A stretch of DNA of 64,000 bases from Moniliella sp. 'wahieum' (Eukaryota > Basidiomycota > Moniliellomycetes > Moniliellales > Moniliellaceae). Positions 54,511 through 64,000 of the stretch are shown in pieces. The notes below the pieces were generated by a model. That model made no database searches and was not told where the DNA came from. It saw nothing but the letters and a program-made list of their open reading frames with translations. Position numbers and translations under genes: made by a program. Each line of letters opens with the position of its first letter. The first letter of the stretch is position 1. The DNA lies in assembly GCA_003971905.1 (NCBI GenBank), contig RSEE01000063.1:248001-312000 (forward strand), given 5' to 3'.

Positions 54511-55886
54511 CCACCTTCGTATTAGCTCCACATGATGGGATTTCCAGCGGTTCTCCACCCAAAATCTGGGTTCCTCCGAATCTCGTGTTCAAAGGTTTAA
54601 CTTCAGACGTGAGTGGCTTTGGGAATGCACAACGTTGCTCTAGGGCATAGAAGACACAGCCCTGCTTTGTCTATAGAGACTTTTCTTCTTTAGCCGCGGT
54701 ACAACTGATGCACAGTAGCTAGTATGCATAATGCCGTATAGATCACTAGCCCTACCCTCTTGTGGCTCTGAGATCTGAGATTTGTGATGAGTGACCACAT
54801 TCTAACGCATGGAACACGTGGCGCTCTGCTGCTATACGGAAATCATGTAATCATTTCACAAAAATTGGGGGTAGAGATACAGTGACTGTTACAACAGCGT
54901 GTGATTCGTCCCATCGATTATACAAGAGGGCTCGGCATTGGTATACTACGGGTGACCGGTCACCATAAGGATGGACCAAGTGCTATGTGCTTGCTGGATT
55001 TTGGGGCCAGAGTAGAGCAGCGAGAAGTGGAAGGTGCGGGAAAGGGGAGCCGGAAAAAAACGAGACAAATACAACCAAATTGGCAAGAGACACAATAATC
55101 AGGGGTGTTTGTGGGACCAGCGCTTCGCGGGCTTTCGCCCCACGTTGCGCCCCTCGTCCGTGACATGTGACATGTAAGTCTGTGCCACTCGTTCTATAGC
55201 TATGCTGTGCTCAGCCTGGGACCGTGGGATCCACACTTCATAAGTTTAGAGCTTAGCTCTGGGACTCTATGTTTACACATTCACTGGTCACGGTTACAGG
55301 TACACAGCAACGCGTGCTCCTCTGTATACCGGCATATAATAATAGGAAAGGGTTATAATTAGGATTTTAGTGATTCATGCGTTACTAGTATAATTGCGAT
55401 TAAGTGAGAACGTTGAGCGAATGCGGTGCACGCAACGGAGACAGCCGCCCTTCTTTTAACGGTTAAACGTTTTAAACGCTAAAGCGGTACATTTATACGT
55501 GGGGGAGGGCGGGGTCGAGAAAACACCATGACATGTGGCAGCCTTTCATACCACGGAGGTCCATGGCCTCTCAGATCTCAACGACGATCGATATCCTCAG
55601 TGCGTCGCCGCGAAGGGAGACGCAATCGGTCTTAGTAGTGACGGGTGACGCGCAATGGTACATACAATACGCGTCCATGTTCAACGACGTTTTCTCAACC
55701 TTTTCTCAATCTCCTGAAGAAAACCTGGGAACCTGCGCATTAGGCCTGGGCCCCTAAGTGCCTGAGTCTCAGGCCCGAGGGCGTCTTCTTCAGCCCTTTC
55801 AGCCTTTATGCACTTTATGAGCTTCAGAGCGCTCAGCCCTTTCAAGCTTCAGGCTTATTCATTAATCATTCTTCAATCAAAAAGCT

Positions 55887-55925
55887 TCACTAGTCACTAC
55901 GTCACTAGTCACTATAGCCACTAGC
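55887..55925 (+). repeat. Heptad array of TCACTAG units
   Basis: TCACTAG, TCACTAC, one extra G, TCACTAG, TCACTAT, AGCCACTAG: four TCA+CTAG-type units, two of them perfect. Confidence 0.82.
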
Positions 55926-56728
55926 TTCAGTAGCATCAATATGCATCATCAATCAACGTAATAGCGGGTTATGCATGGTTATGCTTATAATTATGCACCA
56001 CGCGGTGCAGTCTGTGCACATGCAGCACATCCTCCTTCTCTGGAGTCCTCATGCACTCATGTATATACTCAGTAATACTCAGTCTGAGTGCTATTACTAA
56101 GTACTAATAATAATCGATCAATCAAAATGGGTCTCTATTCTCACTTAATTTTTGTTTTACCAATCTCTTCGTGTGCCTTAAAACGTTAAGTCATGATGTG
56201 CATGATGCATGAAGAAAAGACCGCGCGCTACCCCTGCTTCCCCTCGTCAAGGAGAGTCCGGCTCTTCCGGTTACTTCGTCACCAAAATACTCTTGACAAG
56301 TCAGTGACTAGTAACGGATGACCGGTGACCAGAGGACGCTAGTAAAGCTTCGCTGGAAGCTGGAAGCTCGAGGAGCTTGAAGCTTGAGGGCCTGAGGCTA
56401 GCTTGAACCTATAATAGCTTGAAGTTTGAAGTCGCTGGTACTATATTGTTCGCTTCAGCTGTCACATGTCACTCATGTCACATGCAATGTCACACGTCAC
56501 ATCACACCTAACAAGTACTAAATACTAATTATTGAGCTGAAGGCGCGGGCCTGCTTGGTGGGAATGCAGGGTCTAAGAAGACGGCCTAAGAATGACTTGC
56601 CCCGGGAGAATACCCTTGTGTCAGATTTATTTGTACGCATAGGCGCAGAGGCTCAGCCCTCGCGCTCATGCCCACGATCACGTCGATCACATCGATCACA
56701 TGCACATACCATGCAGATGTATCATGCA

Positions 56729-56835
56729 TCACGCGTCACGCGTCACGCCTCATACTGAGGTCTCAGATCCTCCTGAGGCTCCCGGTCACCGGTCACCGGT
56801 CACCGTGACCTGACCGCCTGACCGGTCAGATCTCA
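56729..56835 (+). repeat. Composite heptad block: (TCACGCG)2, (TCACCGG)3, TGACCGG-TCAGATC-TCA
   Basis: Two perfect TCA+CGCG units plus TCACGCC (56,729-56,749); TCA+CCGG units at 56,786-56,805; and at 56,819-56,835 TGA+CCGG, TCA+GATC, TCA in unbroken 7-nt register. The richest heptad block in the window. Confidence 0.88.
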
Positions 56836-57025
56836 GAACGCAGAACTCAGATCTCAGACTGAGTGGTTTCCTCGTGTTGAACGTTCGTTGAACGTTGAGG
56901 AGGTTGAACGTTGACGCGCTTACGAATGGGCTCCACTTGCTCCACTCCTTCCCCACAACATCGCTCCCTAAGGCCTTAGCCTAAGGCCTAATCCTTGCCT
57001 GGAGTCGCTTAGCGGTAAAAGTACC

Positions 57026-57046
57026 TCAAGCTTCAAGCTTCAAGCT
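57026..57046 (+). repeat. Heptad array (TCAAGCT)3
   Basis: Three perfect TCA+AGCT units, then TCATATAG; a further AAGCTTCAAGCTTCAAC lies near 57,080. Confidence 0.92.
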
Positions 57047-57385
57047 TCATATAGTTCAAACGTTCACACCTCAATAATAAGCTTCAAGCTTCAACCTCGT
57101 TCTAGAGGCTTCCGTTCCAAAACGTTGTCCTGTGTGTTGGGACACTAGCGCAGTAGTGTGTCAGCGGCATAGTCGGACTCTGGCGCTCACAACCACTTCC
57201 ACACGACAGCTAGCTCTCTTCTAGTTCCGCCCGGGCGGAAGTCTGGAAGTCCGACTTGCCTCCTTCTCGAAGCTTCGGTAGTCGTAGCTCAGTCTTCCCT
57301 CGCTTCCACTATCGCCTCCTCCTCTTCCTCTCCGCTATTCTCTCCGCTATTTTCTCTGCTATCGATCACCAGCAATCAATATTAT

Positions 57386-57411
57386 TCAACGTTCAACGTT
57401 CAACGTTCAAC
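57386..57411 (+). repeat. Heptad array (TCAACGT)3 TCAAC
   Basis: Three perfect TCA+ACGT units and a partial fourth; same form as at 40,148 and 54,486. Confidence 0.92.
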
Positions 57412-60400
57412 CCCTATCGCCTATTTGACCTCCAGTTCTTCTTGATTGCCGTTCCGCTTGGCATCAGGATCCCGTCACATCACTTGTTTTCTGTCTCATG
57501 CTGATACAGGTTAAGCTTCATGCAGCTTTTCAGGCTTCAAAAAGCTTCGAGCTTCAAGGAAATCATAAGAACTATAGAAGCCGGTAAGTGCTGAGCGCTG
57601 GGACAGAGTGAGCTTGGCCGCTGCTCAGCGCTCATTAACATTTCACATTGCTCTGTTGCTGAGGCTTAGGGCCCGTTCGCGAAGCATTTTCTTACGATTT
57701 TGGCAGCCAAGTTAGGGCTTAGTGCTCAGGATTAGCGCTCAAACAACCCGGCGAGCGGAAAAGAATGATTGAGGATCGAGATGATCGATCATACGCTGAG
57801 TTGTATACACGGCGGGTAAGATGCATAACGCATGACACGCATCATGTATGACGCATGGCGTGATCAAAAGACTCTCCAGAGAAGGTATGAAAGCGGGATA
57901 ATGGACGGGAACGAGAGAGGTGAACAAGTGTCATACCGGATTTTGTCATGACGGAGTAGAATACGGGAAGGGAGCACAACAAAAAAGGGGGGATTAGACA
58001 TATGGGGAAAGCGGCCATGAGCCAAAGTTGAGAAGGAAGTTGCGCCCAACAGGGGATGAAAATACCAGGAAAGAGTAGCACCACACGCCTTTTGTGTCAG
58101 AGGACAGACACAGCGAGAGGCATGTAAAAGGAAGAGACACCTGTTTAAGGACCACACAGTGAATGGAACCCAGAGAGCGAATTATCTTTCCTCGGTCGCA
58201 CCTCACAGCTAGTATAGGGTCCACCCATAACACAACAAGACTAGAGAAACGATCAACTTCTTTTGCTTCTGTCACTGTGGCTGTACAGGAAGGCGATGGA
58301 TGTATCCATAAATAGGGTCAGTGAAGAACAAGGCTCAGAATGTGGGGATTTGGGATCTGTTGGACGGCAGAAAAGTCGGCCCTGCTAAAAGTGAATAATG
58401 GTGGGGAGCCACGGAAAAGAGGAATGCTAGGGAAGTGTGATGATAAAAGGTGCGAATGCTTGTTTTCGTACTATGGTAATACGTAAGAGTGGGACGGAAA
58501 GGGGAGCAAGAAGGAGAGATATGTATATGACATGCCGTGTATCCGTGATAGTTGGAAAGCTTTTGCCACTTGTGGAGAAATTGCTTTATTGGCAGTGGGC
58601 AGTCAGTCTATATGACCTACAAGAAGGCCCGATATTCTTTCCGTGGTGATGGACACTAAAATACAGGACACTCTTATGACAAAAAGCTTTTACACAAGCA
58701 TATTAGGGAGAATAACGGTAGGCTTTTCCTGACGTAGACATTTTGTTGTTGGGGAGTATATAGCCAGGGCCCTACGAGTCTTCCAAGGAGGAGATGAGGC
58801 CGGAAAAAAGCCAGCAGACCAAAGGGCACAGAATGGACTGGAAGAATCAAGAGCGATAAGAGAAAAAGGGGCCTGGGAGAAGAGCTAAGAGCGTCGAGCA
58901 TGGTCCATCTATTTGTTTTATATCAGCCTCAGTGTCTAGTGCGAAACACAACATATTCACAGCCATAGAGCCCCAAACATGGGCCCATGAGAAATGAGAC
59001 GGTCCAGTAAGATCTTTCCAACAATGATGAACTTTTCCCAGTGGCCTTAATCGTGTAGCATCCTCTAACAAGCTGTCTTATTGGCAAAGAGGGGGGGAAA
59101 CGATTCTTGTGCATGCATTCGTGGTTTACTATAGTGGTGTCTTTGTCGCCATCCACCGCCGGCATGAGAAAATGATGATGCCTGTTCTGTAACAGTCCGG
59201 GCTAAACGAGGGAGACCAAGGTCCTGTCAGAGGTAGGGGGAAAGGCAAGATCGTTCGTGGGAGGAAACAGAAGGCATCAGGCAGAGAACAGAAGCAACAG
59301 GGAAGGGAAGAGCAAGAGACACAGGATGCAGAATTCGAAATTGGAGCGAGCTTAGTCATTCGGTGACAATGCCTGTTCTCTGCCCGTAATCAACAGATGT
59401 AGACGTCTCCTTCTGTGCACCACACCTTTCGGAACGCAAGAACATTTTGGTCCTTTTTCTCTCCCATCAGTCCCTCATGTTGTGATCCGTCTCGATCCCA
59501 GATCATCCAAACGCTTCTGTTCCCACCACAATTCCTAGTCCGAGAGGGTCATCTGTATATGTTTTCCTTTCCTTCCACGCCAGGATTCCTCGTCATCCCT
59601 CATAAACCCGGTTCAGTTGATGTGATTATCCTGGATAAAGCGTACACACTTTCGTGTACTCCCTTTTGTAGTGCTCCAAACTATGCGAGTGGCCGCGTGA
59701 GCAAGTACAACCCCCTAGGAAAGGGGAAAATGCTCAATATAAGTATAATTGGCGAGATATGATTGTCCTTCCTACCCCGTGGATGCACACCTCCCCCCGA
59801 TCTGTCAGAACTCAATCAATACGAAAGAAGGCGCCAATATCACCTCTTCAAAGAGCATCTCTTCCAACTCTCACCAACTATAACTACTATGACACTTGAA
59901 ACCCATGATCAGCAGAGACGGCGAAGCCTCTTGTCTGAGAACGATACTGCCACATCAGGAAGAGCCGCTGAAAAGAGAGGATGTGCCCCATCAAAGTTGG
60001 ACATATACTTCGCCCCAGATAGCGCGTCTTTTGTTCCGAGATCCACAACATCCCCCCACCATGCTCGTTCCCCACTCAGGTCTTCAGAGCCTGAAGTGTT
60101 TCCTCTTCTCGGGTCAAAAAGTCTTGTGATCCCACATCCTGCGGCCACTTTTCGTAGGCTTTTGCGGAAGAGAACCCGCGGCGCCTGGATTTCGGCCGTT
60201 GCGCGAGAGAGGGGTGATGCCCAACATCTCCTTTTCCCAGCAAGAATGATGATGTTGCCCAAGGACGGGGCCACCCCACTAAAGGTGCCCCGTTATCCAC
60301 CTCACCCACTAGACTCTGCTTGTCATGGACGGGCTCCGGACTGGAGTCCAACCTATCGTTCAGGGGTGCGTTTTCCCTGGGAGGAGGACAGGCCACTGAC

Positions 60401-61181
60401 GGTTGATCATCGAGCCCGAACACTACTGGCAGATCCGAACGGAGATAGAGACGAGGTGAGGCCTCCTAGTTGAGGCGTCGGCTCGAGTGGCAAAAGGTTG
60501 CGTATGCACCGGAACGAAAAGGACTATTCGCATGCCTGTAGTATATGGTCCTGAAAGTGTGGTTGTGGCCAAGGAAGGTTATTGACACAGGAAAAGACAG
60601 GGTAAGACAGGTCCGGTCTAACAGAACAGCTCACAACTCTTGGAGAATCGCCCCATGATCCGTACAGAGGAGACTGAAAGCAGGAGATCCACGGCAATGG
60701 ATGCCGGGTCGAAAAGATACGGAGAAAGATCAAGATGTGGTCGTTTTATCAACTGCCACATTGAAACCCTAAGAGTAACAAAGGCGTTGCCTGGGGGTCA
60801 CAACGATGGATTATCCAAAAATGTCGCACAAAGGACGAAAGACGAGAAGAGGAAAAGGCCAAGTGTGGATGAAAAAGACGAAGTAGACGAAAGAAAAGAC
60901 GAATAAGACTAAATGGTCCTCTAGGGGGAAAGGAACAAGGATCAAGGGTCACATGGGTCATATGCAGGCAGGATCTAATATAAGGAATACAATAGATAAC
61001 ACAACGAATAAAAGAGGGAAAGGAATTGGGATAAGTGCCTCCCGGAAGAATAACAGACCATCAGGAGGGAAATGTTCTCCCGCACTCAGCTGGCAGGAAC
61101 GGAAGAACAGTCAAAACTAGAAATGCTCAAGGTAAAGGGCAGGTTCTCCTCTCCTCATCAGCTATATAAATGCAAAAGGCA

Positions 61182-61195
61182 TGATGCATGATGCA
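61182..61195 (+). repeat. Heptad array (TGATGCA)2
   Basis: Two perfect TGA+TGCA units. Confidence 0.85.
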
Positions 61196-63048
61196 AGAGG
61201 CCCGTGAGGCCTGAGGGGAGAACTTCTCACGATGTAAAGGAGACGCTTAGATGAGGAACCTGACCTCCAGATCCGGAGGCTCAATTTCGAGCTCACTTGC
61301 GTCCAAGACCAAAGACCAAATAATTGAAGTAGGATAAAACTGGCAGGGACTCAGAAGCTATGCACTACGGACCACCTCTGCTCGGCCATCCGAAAGGGAG
61401 AGATCAAGCTGGTTGCATATAGATCCATGGGAACATGCTCCGTTAGCATAACCGAGTTCATATGTTGATGAGACCTGGAGTCCGGATGGTCCTCGAGGGT
61501 GATGCAATCGCACTGTTGGTGGTGGTGGTGTCTAAGCCAACCAGCAACGCCTACTGAGGAACATCATGCAGCGAGTCGCCACCAGGGGCTAAGCTGCGGA
61601 GAACAAGGAAAAACAGGAGAGAAAAACAACGGAACTCCTAGGCCTGAGGAGGAACTGAAAGGACATTGGCCAAAGCACGAGCCACCCGGTGGCTCAACAT
61701 ATGTTTGTTCAACGTTCAGACAAGCCAGCCTACTTTGCTGTCTTGGAAGCCTGGAGATGTAGACCTATAAAAACCCACATGCAAGGGAGACAAAAAAGGG
61801 GGAGGATGAGCTCGGTCAGCCCGCGTAACTTATTACACACCGGTACATATTAGTAGGCAGGCGTCAAGAATGAGGACTTCTGATGAACTTTTGCGGATGA
61901 ACTTTTGCGCATGTTGAGCCCCATAGAACCGACAAAAGATATACTAGCAATGCACTGTGGTTGTACTTAATCGATGCTCCGGTAGAAGTAGTTCTGGAGA
62001 TAGGTACAGAGCCTATGCGAAGGGTAGAGGGTCTTAAAGCACACTATCGCGACGTAGAGGAGCGACCGGGCGGATAAAAGACAGGTGATGCCTACCACGC
62101 AGGACGGTTATTGTTGCGACGGTGACTGCCTTCATCGATCGCGGAGCACTCCCGGCCTCATTAGCCCGATGCTCCGCGGACTCGGAGGACTGCTGATGCG
62201 CGCGTACCCGCGTAAGCCAACGACTAGTAGCCTTCTCCTGTAGCCTTGTCCTGCTTCCTACCATCAAGCCTATTATCTCTCGCCCGCAATCGATCGCCTA
62301 CGCTACTGACCTATAAACGCTTCAGCATCCATTGCGGTCTCCATAGTCGAGTTGACGAGGACGTCGCTACACGGTGCGGAGCGTCTCGCCCCAACACAAA
62401 GGCAATATGGCAGTCGTTTGAAGGCCTTAGACCTCAGACTAAGGCCTTAGGCCCCTTGGCCTTAAACCCGTTTTTATTACTGCTGCTGTTTTTCCGGGCA
62501 GGTTACCAGTTACTAGTTACCAGTTACCCCGGTCACCGGTCAGTCACCCCATTCCTATGTCGGCGAGTTAGTAGACCGATAGCACTCTTGGCACAAAAGT
62601 TTATTCAACGTCAGATTAATACACTAACCCAACTACCTTATGACGTCTTTCGATGATCTTGACGATCGATGATCGGGCATATAGGATTCCCTGCTCAGGC
62701 ACTCAGGCGCTCAGGCCTCCGGCCTGAAATCGGGAGTGGCTTGGATTAGCGCTTAGCTGATTTCAACTACGGAGGTAAGGCCAGCAATCCCCAGGTTAAT
62801 TCCTGATTATGCGCGTTGGCGTGTCTTTTACGCCCGTAGTTGGTGCATTGTTCCAACAGGCCCTCAGCAACATTCGAGATGCCGAGCCCGTCCGAGCGCA
62901 TTGAGCCGCTGAACCACTCGGCCCACGAATGCCTTGCTGTAGTTGCTGGTGATACTGGTGATACGTCTGGGTATAAAGCAAACGCACCCAGACTCTCGGG
63001 TAGGCGCAGTGATTCTGCCCACCGTCTCCTTTCGTTTCTTCCATCATC

Positions 63049-64000
63049 ATGGCTCCTCCGACTATTCCTGCTACGCGCAAGTCGTGGTACTTTGTCAAGT
63101 ACGCCGATGGCCCGCTCAACCCATCCGAGTCCTTTCAGCTACGGGAAGAGCCCATCCCAGAGTTGAAAGAGGATGACGTTCTGATCCAGGTCAACTACTT
63201 GGCTACCGAACCATCGATGCGAGGCTCGATGCGCTCTACCGAGTCCTACCGTCCTCCTGCCCCGCTCAATGAGGTCTTCGGGCACTGGGTACCGGAACGG
63301 TGATTGCTTCTCGCTTTGATGGCTTGCGGTTGGCACCAGTGTCTATGGCTTCTTGGGTCTTACTACCCACGTGGTCTTCAATGGACCAGCAGCTCTGGCA
63401 TCGGGGAAAACTGGGTTTGGGCTGCACAAGGTGCCGACCCATCCCACCAAGAACGGCAGTATCCTTGACCCTAGGGAGTTTATGACCGCTTTTGGACCCC
63501 CCGGTTGGGCTGCTACGTTGGCCTGCTCCACCCGTTGGTCGGAGCTCTCGGCCAGTTCCGCGACACCAAACTGGAGGACGAAGTGGTGCTCGTGACTGGC
63601 GCGGGCGGCGCAACGGGCAACTACGTGATCCAAATCGCCAAGGCCAAGGGTGTCAAGAAGGTGGTGGGATTGCCTCGAGCCGGAAGCGCGAGGCAGTGCT
63701 TGCTTCCGGTGCTGATGCCTTTGTCGCCTACGACGAGCCAGACTTCCAAAGCAAGCTCTTCGAAGCCACCGAGCGCAAGGGTACAGTGTACGTATCCCTC
63801 CATTCGCTTGGGTTTGCTTGTGAGTTTGGGTTAAGTACTAACTTTCAATGGGGGATAGGCTGTTTGAAAATGTCGGGGTAAGGTGTTCCAAACCGCGCTG
63901 TTGGCACTCGAGGAAAACCGGGGCCGTGTGGCCCTTTGTGGGCTGGTGAGCTCCTATGACGGCATTGGAGCTGATGATGGTGTCGCTGCCAGTCTTGCAT
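63049..64000 (+). CDS. Medium-chain NADP-dependent oxidoreductase (LTB4DH/curcumin-reductase type), partial
   Basis: These enzymes reduce alpha,beta-unsaturated carbonyls with NADPH. The ATG at 63,049 starts MAPPTIPATRKSWYFVKYAD, then REEPIPELKEDDVLIQVNYL, ATEPSMRGSMRS (family signature: D/EPxMRG) and a GTGTVIASRFD block in the next frame. The Rossmann core VVLVTGAGGATGNYVIQIAK lies at about 63,585-63,645, followed by SGADAFVAYDEPDF. An intron from GTACGT at 63,788 to GATAG at 63,858, with a TACTAAC branch site, leads to LFENVG and ENRGRVALCGLVSSYDG. The gene runs off the window end. At least four single-base indels interrupt it (near 63,290, 63,350, 63,510 and 63,870). No zinc-binding Cys residues are seen, as expected for this class. 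Confidence 0.82.

Larger units (their letters stand above)
53881..63048. other. Large gene-poor region
   Basis: About 9.2 kb without a gene I can support. 54.4-57.6 kb is rich in heptad arrays (listed). 57.9-61.1 kb is AT/purine-richer, mostly without heptads, with short open frames (for example 59,763-60,473) lacking recognisable domains. 61.1-62.8 kb has heptads again (61,182, 62,430, 62,700). No tRNA, rRNA or transposon ends were seen. Confidence 0.45.

Noticed and set aside
28914-57046. Heptad arrays as CRISPR-like repeats
   Set aside because: No regular spacers or long repeats; units are 7 bp and directly adjacent, in a eukaryotic genome.
40148-57411. TCAACGT arrays as interstitial telomere repeats
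   Set aside because: They are only three units long, occur with many other tetramers following the same formula, and do not resemble known fungal telomere units (TTAGGG-type).
59763-60473. Plus-strand open frame of 236 codons
   Set aside because: Begins at a non-ATG codon, no recognisable domain, and lies in an AT/purine-rich island with several competing frames.
1-64000. tRNA and rRNA genes
   Set aside because: Looked for B-box-like GTTCGA-TC motifs with matching acceptor stems on both strands and saw none convincing; a covariance search could still find one.

Overview
The window reads as GC-rich fungal nuclear DNA. The best guess is a basidiomycete, probably a yeast or smut-lineage species. 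Short spliceosomal introns (about 50-180 nt) mostly begin GTACGT or GTATGT, carry CTAAC/CTGAC branch points and end in CAG/TAG. The gene set is fungal: NAD-isocitrate dehydrogenase subunits, an HbrB-type TORC2 subunit, a Zn2Cys6 factor, a Crz1-like C2H2 factor and a Ty1/copia element. The exact lineage is inference.

Layout. 0-10 kb is gene-dense: IDH2 (-) and IDH1 (+) diverge from a shared 575 bp promoter, followed by a probable membrane protein, a Rab5 GTPase and thioredoxin reductase. 9.86-22.29 kb is a large inverted duplication. Two arms of about 2.75 kb, near-identical by eye, each carry the same unrecognised small basic-protein gene. They enclose a Voa1/Ac45-like gene, a histidine-phosphatase homologue and a Bit61/HbrB gene. 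22.8-28.3 kb holds a thioredoxin, malate dehydrogenase and a Pmu1-like phosphatase. 28-64 kb is gene-poor. Its islands are a Zn2Cys6 factor, a young copia retrotransposon (34,547-39,820), ribosomal protein eS26, two small divergent unknown genes, a small Gln-rich protein, a Crz1-like factor, and at the right edge a medium-chain NADP oxidoreductase that runs out of the window.

Themes. Several genes belong to central carbon and redox metabolism (both NAD-IDH subunits, malate dehydrogenase, thioredoxin reductase, thioredoxin, an NADP oxidoreductase). Many conserved host genes are interrupted by single-base indels while the protein signal stays intact in the neighbouring frame. This looks more like uncorrected long-read assembly than decay, so start, stop and exon limits are approximate where noted.

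The most unusual signal is in the spacers between genes. They are full of 7-bp tandem micro-repeats built on one rule: a constant TCA (or its complement TGA) plus any 4-bp palindrome. I find arrays of this form for about a dozen different palindromic tetramers. Composite arrays change the tetramer while keeping the 7-nt register. I know of no described repeat class with this rule and treat it as the main candidate for a new biological system.
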